Source of the DNA: Arenicellales bacterium
GTDB taxonomy: Bacteria; Pseudomonadota; Gammaproteobacteria; Arenicellales; JAHEKD01
Reading direction: 5' to 3'
Assembly: GCA_028284225.1 (NCBI GenBank)
Contig: JANQSD010000003.1
Location: 1 to 62,704, forward strand
Length of the DNA stretch: 62,704 nt
Under the pieces are notes generated by a model, which was not told where the DNA came from, did no database searches, and worked only from the letters and a program-made list of their open reading frames with translations. Shown piece by piece: positions 45,359 through 54,612 of this stretch. Within the stretch, counting starts at the first letter, position 1. Each line of letters starts with the position of its first letter. The translations under genes were made by a program, and so were the position numbers.

Positions 45359-46539
45359 TTGACGCCTTTAAATATCACATCCTCACGGATATTCTCTCTA
45401 TAAGATGCGACCACCTTGAACATTGATTCCATAACTTCATCAGTCAGATAATGGGGTTCAACACCAATTTCTATCAATCCCTGATAGGTAGGATTGTAAT
45501 AATGTTCTTCGGCTTCCTTGCGCGGGTTGTCAATGTGGTCAATGTTTACATCGAAACCCAGGTTACGCCCTACTCGATCCACAATTTCAGCTATTTCATT
45601 GGCCGAAAAAGTTTCCATGATCTGATTAAAAATTCTTAACTCCCCCTTATCTGCTGGCGTCTTTTCCGACATATGCACACACTGCAAGGTATCATTAATA
45701 TTTAGATAACCTCTGGTTTGACCGCCTTTACCATACACGGTTAGTGGATAACCAATGACCGCCTGGACGATAAACCGATTGATAATTGTGCCGAATATCT
45801 CGTCATAGTTGAAAATCGTTCTCAAGCGATGGTCGATATCAGATTCCGGGGTTTGAATACCATATACAGGCCCCTGCATCAGATCCGTCACACACAGATC
45901 CCACATTCGAACAGCGAACCACAGCAAATCCGTATCCATGATTTTAGTAGTGTGATACAACGAACCGGCTTGTCGTGGAAACAAAAATGTTCCTTTACGT
46001 CCCTTGTGTTCAATATCTATCCAGCCTTCCTCGATATCAATATCGGGAGTCCCATATTCACCCATGGTTCCGAGCTTAATAATATGTGTATCGCGGCAAA
46101 AATCTTTTATCGCCCAGATCAGATTATTCGTCACGCGCAAATTATTAGTTAATGTGGTGTCTGCATATTTGTAGTTATAAATTGAATAAGGCGCGGATGG
46201 TTGCTCGGCATAATGAACGACTGTAGCAGGCGCACCTGAATAATTTTTGTTGACCGCCCAATTGTATTCTAGATTGCCTGTAAATAAAGAACGCATCAAA
46301 TCCGGCTGGGTCAAATCCCCGATAATGACTTTGATTTCCTTACCTGTGAGTTGATGCCATATCTTGGCTCGTTCAATCAAGGTTGGCACCGGATACAGCA
46401 TTCCGCTATCAAGTTCGACACATGAATTTCGCCTAAAATAATTATCAACAACGGTGACGTTGTAACCTTTGTTGGAAAAATACATGGCTGTTGGCCAGCC
46501 AAGGTATCCATCTCCACCCAATATTAAAATTTCTGACAT
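45352..46539 (-). CDS. UDP-sulfoquinovose synthase-like protein (SQD1/SqdB family)
   Basis: An extended SDR of 395 aa that shows SQD1 hallmarks along its length: ILGGDGYLGWPTAMYFSNKGY (6-26, split motif), HYAEQPSAPYS (109-119), KLGTMGEYGTPDIDIEEG, YGKGGQTRGYLNI, and NPRKEAEEHYYN near the C-terminus. The catalytic residues are in place: T158, Y195 and K199, with the same spacing (37 and 4) as T145, Y182 and K186 of plant SQD1. SQD1 makes UDP-sulfoquinovose from UDP-glucose and sulfite. The position in an EPS cluster suggests a sulfonated sugar in the polymer rather than only in membrane lipid. Confidence 0.85.
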   Translation of the reverse strand: MSEILILGGDGYLGWPTAMYFSNKGYNVTVVDNYFRRNSCVELDSGMLYPVPTLIERAKIWHQLTGKEIKVIIGDLTQPDLMRSLFTGNLEYNWAVNKNYSGAPATVVHYAEQPSAPYSIYNYKYADTTLTNNLRVTNNLIWAIKDFCRDTHIIKLGTMGEYGTPDIDIEEGWIDIEHKGRKGTFLFPRQAGSLYHTTKIMDTDLLWFAVRMWDLCVTDLMQGPVYGIQTPESDIDHRLRTIFNYDEIFGTIINRFIVQAVIGYPLTVYGKGGQTRGYLNINDTLQCVHMSEKTPADKGELRIFNQIMETFSANEIAEIVDRVGRNLGFDVNIDHIDNPRKEAEEHYYNPTYQGLIEIGVEPHYLTDEVMESMFKVVASYRENIREDVIFKGVKW

Positions 46540-46571
46540 AAGGACGAACCTAAAATTCTAAGATTAATGAC

Positions 46572-47612
46572 TTAAACCAAATTATTTTCTGACAAAAATC
46601 GGGACAGTTCATTTTGACTCATGAGTTCTTCTTGATTAGAAATATACGGATTAGTTACAACTTTGGATTTAACATCATCGTAATCATACGAAATGCTCGC
46701 ATACATATCTCTAAACGGCGGCAACACTGTAAAATAATTCTCTAATTCGTACGCTCTGTTCATCTCCTCCGTACTCATCAACTCCTCGTATAATTTTTCA
46801 CCGGGTTTGCTGCCTATTAATACGATCTTAATATCGTTCGGATCGAAACCAAATTTAGGCGCAGCAAGTTTGATAACAACTTCGGCCAGATCTCGTATCT
46901 TTATAGTCGGCATTTTAGTCACAAACACTTCTCCACCCTTAGCAAGACTGGCCGAATCAATCAAAAGTTTGACCGCCTGTTTCTTAGTCATAATGAAACG
47001 AGTCATGCCTTCATCGGTTAGTGTCAGCTCCTGAGTGTGCTCGATCTGGTTTAAAAAAACAGGTAAAACAGAACCATTTGATCCTAAAACATTGCCAAAA
47101 CGTGTTGATGAAAAAATCGGATTGTCATTTTTCTGGCTTAAATTAGCAGCAGAAATTAGTTTCTCAGACATTAGCTTTGAGACACCCATAACATTGGTCG
47201 GATTTACCGCTTTGTCAGTGCTGGCAAAGATTACTTTTTTAACCTTGGCAGCTTGTGCAGCTGAAATGATATTTTGAGTTGCCAGAATATTCGTTTGAAT
47301 CGCTTCCATGGGTGATGTTTCACACATCACCACATGTTTGTAGGCTGCCATATGAAAAATAATTTCAACACCGGCTGCGATTTCTTCTAATGAATGCTTA
47401 TCTCGCACATCACAAAGCTTCAGTTGCAAGTTTTCGGCATATTTATATTTTTGTGCAAGATAAAATAATTCACTCTCGTTATTGTCTATACCGATTATTT
47501 TTCTTGCTTGATAGCTGCCTACAGTTAGCTCACGAATGAGCTCAGAGCCAACCGTTCCACATGCTCCTGTCACCAATATAGTTTTGTCTTTAAGAATTTT
47601 GTTCATAGTCAA
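46572..47612 (-). CDS. UDP-N-acetylglucosamine 4,6-dehydratase-like protein (PseB/CapE type)
   Basis: A short (346 aa) soluble member of the Polysacc_synt_2 family. The NAD motif is ILVTGACGTVGSELIRELT, and the active site STDKAVNPTNVMGVSKLMSE has Met in place of the SDR tyrosine, as in inverting 4,6-dehydratases. It prepares a deoxy-amino sugar precursor. Its start overlaps the stop of the upstream Wzy-like gene by four bases. Confidence 0.87.
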   Translation of the reverse strand: MTMNKILKDKTILVTGACGTVGSELIRELTVGSYQARKIIGIDNNESELFYLAQKYKYAENLQLKLCDVRDKHSLEEIAAGVEIIFHMAAYKHVVMCETSPMEAIQTNILATQNIISAAQAAKVKKVIFASTDKAVNPTNVMGVSKLMSEKLISAANLSQKNDNPIFSSTRFGNVLGSNGSVLPVFLNQIEHTQELTLTDEGMTRFIMTKKQAVKLLIDSASLAKGGEVFVTKMPTIKIRDLAEVVIKLAAPKFGFDPNDIKIVLIGSKPGEKLYEELMSTEEMNRAYELENYFTVLPPFRDMYASISYDYDDVKSKVVTNPYISNQEELMSQNELSRFLSENNLV

Positions 47613-49000
47613 CTTTTCAGTACTGCATTATCTAAACTAACCTTATGACTCTTGTATCTCTTTGTTGCGCGGGATGAAAAACCTGAATTTAGCAATAGTC
47701 CCAAGCAGACCCAAAACATCAATGCGACTCCCGGAATCTGGAAATCAAAATCAACGATTGAGTGTAGTATCACTGCCATCATGCCCGAAAAAACGGCACA
47801 TTCTATATCAGTTTTAGGTAGTGCTGCACCTGAAACACGCAAAAAACGAATAAAAAGCCATGCGAAGATAACTGTTCCGACTAATCCAAACTCAAGCACA
47901 AATTGCAATGGGTCACTGTGCGCATGATACGCAGTAAAATATTGTGTCTCAGGTTGTACAAGCTTGTAAACATCTTCAAATCCACCTGCACCAATGCCGA
48001 ACAACCAGACTGAGGCAGGTAATTTAAAAATGGTCTGGTATATTTCCAGCCGATTAACAACATGATCAGATGATTCCAGGAATCGACTCACAGTCGACCC
48101 GATTCCAACCCATATACCGGCCAGTAAAACAAAAAGAACCCCTGCAACAATCAAACTCAGTTCAAATTTCGACATTTTTCGCTCACTAATTTGATTGCGC
48201 AAGTAAACGTAAAACAGCATTGAAAAAGTGGCCAATAACACTCCCAGCCTTGAATCGCTGCCAAGAATAGCTAATCCTAAAATGGCCACGAATAAAATGG
48301 ATAATGTTGTATAGATATCAAAAAAACTTTTGGCTAAATGTTTTGCTTTCTGACGCCTGTTACGCAAGTTGAGCAAAAAAGATGTGCCAATAGGCAAACC
48401 TAACGCCAACAATATTGCCAGGTGATTTTTATTATAGAAAGTTCCTGTAACTGATTGAAAAAATCTTTCTTTTTTCCATACACCGATGATTGTCTCCTGG
48501 CCTTTATTAAATGCAAGCAAACCGTAAATAGCTTCAAAAACCGCAATTATTACTATGCCCGCTATCAATACAAAACAACTTTTCCTCGGTAGTTTCATCA
48601 CTAACAGCAGCACCGCCCAGTAAGCAGTAAACATGGCCCAATAATGTAACGTATCCATGGGATGAGGGCTGATACGAGGTTTCAGCAAGCCTGAATCCAA
48701 AATCTGTTGGTTACACACCGCACACCATAGACTGTCTGGTAAAAAAGGCGCAGGTATGACCTGAAAACAGATATACACTGTAACGCTTAGCCATAATACC
48801 AGTGCGCTTTTTTCCTGAGAAGATAGGCTGTGATCACCGATTAGTCTTGCATAACATTCAACCAGGACTAATATTGCAACGATTAAAACAAATACAGACT
48901 TCGACCAGATAACCAGCCCCCCGAGCGGCAGCGGCATAAACAACATCAATAGTAAAATTGAATAAGTCTGTAAATTTGTTTTCATTTTCTCTGGGATCAA
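47609..49000 (-). CDS. O-antigen ligase/polymerase family protein (Wzy-like), copy 2
   Basis: 463 aa with about 11 membrane segments and the WzyC loop (TFYNKNHLAILLALGLP, WLFGIGAGGFEDVYKLV, AHSDPLQFVLEFGLVGT). It differs clearly from the copy at 33545. It directly follows the initiating transferase gene by two bases and is probably the true polymerase of this operon, the other being an alternative polymerase or ligase; that division is inference. Confidence 0.87.
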   Translation of the reverse strand: MIPEKMKTNLQTYSILLLMLFMPLPLGGLVIWSKSVFVLIVAILVLVECYARLIGDHSLSSQEKSALVLWLSVTVYICFQVIPAPFLPDSLWCAVCNQQILDSGLLKPRISPHPMDTLHYWAMFTAYWAVLLLVMKLPRKSCFVLIAGIVIIAVFEAIYGLLAFNKGQETIIGVWKKERFFQSVTGTFYNKNHLAILLALGLPIGTSFLLNLRNRRQKAKHLAKSFFDIYTTLSILFVAILGLAILGSDSRLGVLLATFSMLFYVYLRNQISERKMSKFELSLIVAGVLFVLLAGIWVGIGSTVSRFLESSDHVVNRLEIYQTIFKLPASVWLFGIGAGGFEDVYKLVQPETQYFTAYHAHSDPLQFVLEFGLVGTVIFAWLFIRFLRVSGAALPKTDIECAVFSGMMAVILHSIVDFDFQIPGVALMFWVCLGLLLNSGFSSRATKRYKSHKVSLDNAVLKS

Positions 49001-49002
49001 TA

Positions 49003-50412
49003 CTAATAAGCATTTTTGCCGGTGAAACCATAAATGATGGTTAGCAAAATTATTTTCATATCAAGCCAGATTGACCATTCGGTAATATATTGGACATCAA
49101 AGTTTATCCTCGCTTGCATTTTTTCAAGCGACTCCGTTTCCCCTCTGAAACCATTCACCTGGGCCAATCCGGTAATGCCGGGTTTAACAAAATGCCTTAA
49201 TACATACTGATTCACTTTGTCCATGTACTCCTTGTTATGTGCCACGGCGTGCGGCCTGGGGCCAACGACTGACATACGTCCTTGTAAAACATTAAAAAAT
49301 TGCGGTAACTCATCTAAAGATGTTTTTCTGAGAAACTTTCCAATTTTAGTCACTCGTTCATCGTCTTTAGCTGCCTGTACGATCTTTTCAGGATTATTCT
49401 CCATCACTTTCATTGAGCGGAACTTCCAAACCATGATTTCCTTTCCATCCAGTCCCCATCTTTTTTGCTTGAAAAAGACCGGGCCGGGTGAGTCAAGCTT
49501 TATTGCCAGGGCTACCAATAACATGATAGGCGCAGTAATGATTAAAGCCAGAACAGAAACCACATAGTCCTCAAGGACTTTAGCAACACCATCTATCCCA
49601 TAGATGGGTGAGGATTTAAGATTGATCACGGGAATCCCGGCTATTTCATCGCTAGAGTGATTTAACAGCATGAAACTAAAAATATCCGGCACATAATGAA
49701 CTTCATACATTGTGTCGATGAGTTGCATGGAAATGTCTTGTATTTTTGATGCCTCTGAGATCGGCAATGAAATCCAAACCTGATCCAGCTTGGGTATTTT
49801 TTTGCAACCTTCTATAACATCGTCCAGACTGCCTAATATCGGAATTCCTTTGATTTCAGAACCGTTATTGTCGAACTGATCATCAAAAAAACCGACTACT
49901 TCCAGCCCCGCCCAAGGATTCTCATGAATTTTGTCTAATACCCTCTTACCTGCATCTCCTGCGCCCAGAATCACAATATAGCGTTTGTTGTACCCCTCGC
50001 TGCGCAACCAATTCAAAAATTTCCTTAATAAAATTCGTCCCAGAACAAGTAATATCAGTGCTAACACTATCCAAATACCAAACCATAAACGTGAGAAGAC
50101 CTGCCCGGTTTTAGTAAAATACATAATGATAGTAATGATTCCGGCGACACTACCCCAGACAAGCAAGATTCTGGTGATTTCATCGAGCAAGTGATGACCG
50201 CGCCAGGGGCGATAGATGCCTGCGAATTGAAAACCCCAGTTAGCAAGCAAAATAGTAAACAATACTATTAGAAGGAAATTACTGGGTAAAAACAGTGTTC
50301 CCGCACGAAAATAATACGCAATCACTGCTGCAATAAAAATTGCCAGCAAATCGACAATTTTCAAGCAGGCTGTTAATAGGGCAGCATTTTTCCTTAGAAA
50401 ACCCCGGTTCAT
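49003..50412 (-). CDS. Undecaprenyl-phosphate sugar phosphotransferase, WcaJ-like (PHPT)
   Basis: Starts EPS assembly by moving a hexose-1-phosphate, usually glucose, to undecaprenyl phosphate. Four N-terminal membrane segments (about 12-115), a Rossmann-like CoA_binding_3 domain (about 145-265: YIVILGAGDAGKRV) and the C-terminal bacterial sugar transferase domain (FFKQKRWGLDGKEIMVWKFRSM, RKTSLDELPQFFNVLQGRMS in short pieces). The length of 469 aa is standard. It is the first gene of the long minus-strand EPS unit and diverges from the phosphatase gene. Confidence 0.93.
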   Translation of the reverse strand: MNRGFLRKNAALLTACLKIVDLLAIFIAAVIAYYFRAGTLFLPSNFLLIVLFTILLANWGFQFAGIYRPWRGHHLLDEITRILLVWGSVAGIITIIMYFTKTGQVFSRLWFGIWIVLALILLVLGRILLRKFLNWLRSEGYNKRYIVILGAGDAGKRVLDKIHENPWAGLEVVGFFDDQFDNNGSEIKGIPILGSLDDVIEGCKKIPKLDQVWISLPISEASKIQDISMQLIDTMYEVHYVPDIFSFMLLNHSSDEIAGIPVINLKSSPIYGIDGVAKVLEDYVVSVLALIITAPIMLLVALAIKLDSPGPVFFKQKRWGLDGKEIMVWKFRSMKVMENNPEKIVQAAKDDERVTKIGKFLRKTSLDELPQFFNVLQGRMSVVGPRPHAVAHNKEYMDKVNQYVLRHFVKPGITGLAQVNGFRGETESLEKMQARINFDVQYITEWSIWLDMKIILLTIIYGFTGKNAY

Positions 50413-50555
50413 TGACCTTCCTTTGCACCAACTCTCACTTCAAATATCCAGGATTTAGTTACGATTAACTGAATACAATATTCTTGGTTGCTCCAGTAAA
50501 AATACAATTATATTTCAATAATTTAACAATGACTCATAATGATTTTTAGCAGGAT

Positions 50556-50564
50556 TGCTATAAT
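50556..50564 (+). promoter_or_regulatory. Extended -10 promoter directly in front of the CpsB-like gene
   Basis: TGCTATAAT at 50556-50564 is a perfect extended -10 (TGn-TATAAT). No good -35 lies at the right distance, as is common for extended -10 promoters. The ATG begins at 50573, only nine bases later, so the predicted transcription start is at or next to the start codon. Confidence 0.6.
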
Positions 50565-50572
50565 ACACCATC

Positions 50573-51382
50573 ATGATTGATTCACATATTCATATTTTAC
50601 CTGGGATTGATGATGGTGCAGCTGATAACGCCGTTTCTATTCAGATGGCCAAAGTGGCTATTGATGATGGCATTCATAGTTTGATTTGCACACCTCATGA
50701 TCTGAATTCTGTTTACAAGAACACTAGAAAATCGATACTCGAATGTACCAGCACGCTGCAACAAACCCTTTCGGACGCAGGTATAGAAATAAAAATCTAT
50801 CCCGGCGCCGAACTACATATCGATAGCAATCTGGTCACAAAAGTCATGGAGGGTGACGCCATTACATTGGCCGACCAAAACAAACACGTATTAATTGAGT
50901 TCCCCAAACACTTGGTGCCTTATGGAACCGAAAGTATTTTAGAGAATCTTTTATATAATAATCTAACGCCAATAATCGCACACCCTGAACGTAATCCGGT
51001 TATTGCATCCAGCGACCATATTCTAAAAGAATGGACAAGTTGGGGTTGCAAATCACAATTAACCGCCATGAGTGTCACCGGCCAATTTGGTTCAGCTTTG
51101 CAAACCGTCTCTAAGCAATGGTGCCAACAAGGACTGGTTCACATTATCGCATCAGACGCTCATCGGCCAAATGGCCGCTCACCTAAACTGGCACTCGCCC
51201 ATCAAACTATTTCACAATGGCTAGGTGCTGAAGCCGCCGATATACTACTTAAAACAAATCCTCGTCAGGTTATTGACGGAGAAGAATTATTAAATATTCC
51301 GGTTCAACATTCTGACGCCGAAGACAAAAAATCAGGCAGATGTTTTTTTAATATTTTCTCGCGTACTAAACGAGCACTTTAA
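50573..51382 (+). CDS. CpsB/CapC-type protein tyrosine phosphatase (PHP domain)
   Basis: A metal-dependent phosphatase that removes phosphate from BY-kinases such as the Wzc-like protein at 27367. The PHP metal motifs are DSHIHILPGIDDGA (H5, H7), CTPHD, IAHPERN and ASDAHRPN. The length of 269 aa is normal. No ribosome binding site is visible ahead of the ATG at 50573, in line with a leaderless transcript. This type is typical of Gram-positive bacteria; in proteobacteria low-molecular-weight Wzb phosphatases are more usual. Confidence 0.9.
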   Translation: MIDSHIHILPGIDDGAADNAVSIQMAKVAIDDGIHSLICTPHDLNSVYKNTRKSILECTSTLQQTLSDAGIEIKIYPGAELHIDSNLVTKVMEGDAITLADQNKHVLIEFPKHLVPYGTESILENLLYNNLTPIIAHPERNPVIASSDHILKEWTSWGCKSQLTAMSVTGQFGSALQTVSKQWCQQGLVHIIASDAHRPNGRSPKLALAHQTISQWLGAEAADILLKTNPRQVIDGEELLNIPVQHSDAEDKKSGRCFFNIFSRTKRAL

Positions 51383-51496
51383 ACATGGTTTTTGAAACTT
51401 TCCAGGCCATAATCACACAAGATAAAAAACGAACGCAAACACAGTCTATTTATCGTAAATGAATGTTTAACTATCAACAAACAGAGGAGATTCGAG

Positions 51497-52000
51497 ATGG
51501 GTTCTAACAGTAAATCCTTAATTCTATTCCGACATGCCAAATCTGACTGGGAAGCCGAATATAGCACTGATCATCAACGCCCCCTGGCTCAACGAGGCAT
51601 TAACGCAGCAAAAGCCATGGGCAAGTTATTGGCTGATTCCGGTCAACTGCCAGATATGGTCTTTTGTTCAACTGCAGTTCGTGCTAAACAAACACTTGAA
51701 TTAGCGTCGACAGAAGGTGGCTGGCGAACAAAAGTTGATTACACAGATGACTTATATGAAGCCAACGCTAACTCAGTGATACGATTTCTTAGCACTATTC
51801 CAAATTCTATCCAATGTGCAATGTTAGTCGGTCATGAACCGACCTGGTCATCCCTGGCTCACCTGCTAATTGGTGGTGCCAATATTCGATTCCCTACTGC
51901 TGCCATGTCGCGAATCGATTTTTATTACAACGACTGGCGGAGTGTGGATGTTGGCTGCGGTCAGCTGCGTTGGCTATTGCAACCTCGTTTTTTTAGTTGA
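51497..52000 (+). CDS. SixA-like histidine phosphatase family protein
   Basis: A 167-aa protein with the RHG-type motif LILFRHAKSDW (R12, H13) and the second histidine in LVGHEPTW. SixA removes phosphate from HPt domains in E. coli; the target here is unknown. It has a strong RBS (GAGGAG) before the ATG. Its location near two phospho-relay systems (EPS kinase, CHASE2 kinase 40 kb away) is suggestive only. Confidence 0.87.
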   Translation: MGSNSKSLILFRHAKSDWEAEYSTDHQRPLAQRGINAAKAMGKLLADSGQLPDMVFCSTAVRAKQTLELASTEGGWRTKVDYTDDLYEANANSVIRFLSTIPNSIQCAMLVGHEPTWSSLAHLLIGGANIRFPTAAMSRIDFYYNDWRSVDVGCGQLRWLLQPRFFS

Positions 52001-52144
52001 CGACTCAATTGATTAGTTTTAAGCTTTACGAGCACGGGGATCATAAAATAAATAATATTATTTTTTCGCAAGGACTAGGCTGCAGCCATGCAGGTGTATG
52101 CTATTGCATGATGAATTTACTTTTTTATCTACGGAGGCAGATAT

Positions 52145-52576
52145 ATGTCTGTATTTAGGCAAACGTTTATCACCCTAGCCAGTGCAACGCTGATTAATAT
52201 TAGCTTTGCAAATGACAACAAACCACAGACCCAAAACAATTGTGACCAGCAACCCACTTCTAATCATTCATCAACTGAATCTTCAGTTAAAATCTTTATT
52301 GACCCAAATACCAAAGAGATAATCAGCAAGGAAGAATATCTGGCACGCGGCTACGAATTGCCGCCCCCAAGCAGCACAAAGAAAATCACTCCAACTAGGT
52401 CTTTTGAGCAACAGATTCTCGCCGATGGGACAGTCATTATCCATCTCGGTAATAATTTTCAATCGAATCTTGTCGCAACAAAAACCGAAAGCGGTGCGCT
52501 GAGCATTAAACATGAGCCTATTCAAGGCTACGACAGCAAAACACCTGTATCAAATCATTGCGAGGAGACCGAATGA
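52145..52576 (+). CDS. Secreted hypothetical protein coupled to the zinc protease
   Basis: A signal peptide (residues 1-21, ending SFAND) precedes a 120-residue polar body. It contains SVKIFIDPNTKEIISKEEYLARGYELPP and a short beta segment (ILADGTVIIHLGNNF). I do not recognise the family. An RBS (ACGGAGG) precedes the ATG. Its stop TGA overlaps the ATG of the next gene (ATGA), so the two are translated together and may work as a pair, for example as inhibitor or chaperone of the protease; that is inference. Confidence 0.75.
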   Translation: MSVFRQTFITLASATLINISFANDNKPQTQNNCDQQPTSNHSSTESSVKIFIDPNTKEIISKEEYLARGYELPPPSSTKKITPTRSFEQQILADGTVIIHLGNNFQSNLVATKTESGALSIKHEPIQGYDSKTPVSNHCEETE

Positions 52577-54612
52577 TAGCAAACCACACAAAGAATCATT
52601 CGCCATTAAAACTATTTAGCCTGGCTTTGGTCACTACATTATTTACTGTTTGTGCACAAGCAACCCAGATTACGATTCAAAACAACGACGGCGCAGGTGA
52701 AGGTTTCAACGATCCAACCGTAGTAGCACCGGCCCCAGGCAACCCCGGAACAACACTGGGGCAGCAACGGCTGAATGTATTTCTGGCTGCGGCAGAATAC
52801 TGGGAAAAAATTTTAAAAAGTGATGTCGAGATTATCGTGGCCTCACAAATTGACCCGCTGACCTGTTCACTGATGACAGGCACTCTTGGCTCTGCCGGCC
52901 CGATCGATGCCACCGGCAATTTTGCCAACGCCCCTGTTCTCAATACCTGGTATCCCATTGCCTTGGCTAACAGTCTGGCAGGGACTGATTTAGTACCTGC
53001 AAATGCGGATATCAATGCGACTTTCAATAGTCGTATTGGCACTGATCCTACCTGCCTGCCTGGTCTGAATTGGTGGTATGGAATCGGCAGCCCTCCTGTC
53101 GCTGGCACGGTTGATTTTTACAATACAGTTTTACATGAGATAGGCCATGGCTTAGGATTTTTAACTTTCGTCAATACAGCAACCGGAGCGAAACTCTCAG
53201 GCTTTGATGATCATTTCATGCGTCACTTGCGTGATTTATCACTCGGACTCGACTGGCCTAATATGACAAATGCGCAGCGAGTCGCCTCAGCAATCGATGA
53301 TGGCGATTTAGTCTGGACCGGCCCCAAGGTTATCGGTGACGTAAACTTCTTGACCACGGGTGTTAATAATGGATTTCCTCAAATGTATGCACCTAATCCT
53401 CGTGAACCTGGCTCATCGGTATCACACTGGGATACCGATTTTTCACCTGACGAACTGATGGAGCCCATATTGACCAACTCGGCCCTGAGTCGAGCGACTG
53501 TAAACGCTTATCAAGACATGGGCTGGATGCTGAATAGCTTGTTTGCAGTGACCTGGAGCGATAACACACCCGGCAATAACGAGGTTTATATAAAGGCATC
53601 TACAGACCAGGCCGCCAGCTGGAAACAGACCCGCTTATCAAACACATCTACCGATACAATTTCCCCAACGATTGGTACTGGCGGCGATAATATCTATGTG
53701 GTTTATGCTGATGATGACGCCGGTCACTATGATCTATTCTTAAAACGGTCAACCGATATAGGACAAACTTTTGAAACCAAAAAGAAAATAGTTGGGCTCC
53801 CAACTAATAGTCATGGCCCTTCGTTATCAACCACTCCTACCGGTACGAACATTTATCTTGCCTGGCAAGAAGCCACAGCAGGTGATCCGGGCAACATTTA
53901 CTTTAGGCGCTCTACTGATAGCGGATCAACTTTCCAGGCCATACAGATTCTTTCCTCTACTGCTGATGAAGGTGTTGAACCAGACATCATCAGCCAGGGT
54001 GAAGACAAAGTGTATTTAGCCTGGTCAGGCATTACAGCGGGCAATGGTGATATTTTCTTCCGCCGCTCAACGACTAGCGGAGCCACCTGGCGACCAAGAA
54101 GAACAGTCTCATCAACCAGTGGTGACAGCCGTGACCCAGCGCTGGCTGTAAACGGTAATATAGTTCATTTAGTCTGGAAAGATGCTACCAGCGACAACGG
54201 TAATATCCTGTATAAACGCAGCACCGATGAAGGTGAAACCTGGCCGGCATTTATAACTTTATCGGGTACAACAGGAGAAAGCAGCCAACCAGATATAGCT
54301 GTTGATGGTGACAACGTTTATGTGGTTTGGTGGGATAATGTTAATGGTGATAAAGATATCTGGTATAAAGTTTCTACCGACAGCGGGCTCACCTTTAGCT
54401 CAAGAATGTACATTGCCAATACCTCTGCTGACAGCAATCATCCCAGCATTAAGCTGGAAGGTGACATTGTGTTAGTAACGTTTAGTGACCAGTCTTTAGG
54501 CAACGCCGAAATCAACTATCGCCTGAGTTTAGACGGGGCCACCAGCTGGAACCCAAGGCGCAGAATTACTAACACTGCCGGTCAATCCATTACTCCGGAA
54601 GTGGCTAACTAG
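52573..54612 (+). CDS. Secreted zinc metalloprotease with sialidase-like (BNR) repeats
   Basis: The signal peptide (about 1-31, ending CAQAT) is followed by a metalloprotease domain with the zinc motif HEIGHGLGF (H188, E189, H192), and then a C-terminal half of repeated Asp-box-like units (SGSTFQ, SGATWRP, EGETWPA, SGLTFSS, GATSWNP) forming a beta-propeller. The ATG at 52573 is chosen: it has AGGAG six bases upstream and the ATGA overlap, while a TTG five codons upstream also fits the frame. The stop codon TAG is formed by the left edge of a MITE. Probably degrades or binds an extracellular protein or glycan. Confidence 0.83.
   Translation: MIANHTKNHSPLKLFSLALVTTLFTVCAQATQITIQNNDGAGEGFNDPTVVAPAPGNPGTTLGQQRLNVFLAAAEYWEKILKSDVEIIVASQIDPLTCSLMTGTLGSAGPIDATGNFANAPVLNTWYPIALANSLAGTDLVPANADINATFNSRIGTDPTCLPGLNWWYGIGSPPVAGTVDFYNTVLHEIGHGLGFLTFVNTATGAKLSGFDDHFMRHLRDLSLGLDWPNMTNAQRVASAIDDGDLVWTGPKVIGDVNFLTTGVNNGFPQMYAPNPREPGSSVSHWDTDFSPDELMEPILTNSALSRATVNAYQDMGWMLNSLFAVTWSDNTPGNNEVYIKASTDQAASWKQTRLSNTSTDTISPTIGTGGDNIYVVYADDDAGHYDLFLKRSTDIGQTFETKKKIVGLPTNSHGPSLSTTPTGTNIYLAWQEATAGDPGNIYFRRSTDSGSTFQAIQILSSTADEGVEPDIISQGEDKVYLAWSGITAGNGDIFFRRSTTSGATWRPRRTVSSTSGDSRDPALAVNGNIVHLVWKDATSDNGNILYKRSTDEGETWPAFITLSGTTGESSQPDIAVDGDNVYVVWWDNVNGDKDIWYKVSTDSGLTFSSRMYIANTSADSNHPSIKLEGDIVLVTFSDQSLGNAEINYRLSLDGATSWNPRRRITNTAGQSITPEVAN

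Noticed and set aside
25510..50412. Exosortase / PEP-CTERM type EPS cluster
   Set aside because: No exosortase, PEP-CTERM tail or EpsL/PrsK-like gene was recognised; the logic is Wzx/Wzy with Wzc and Wza.
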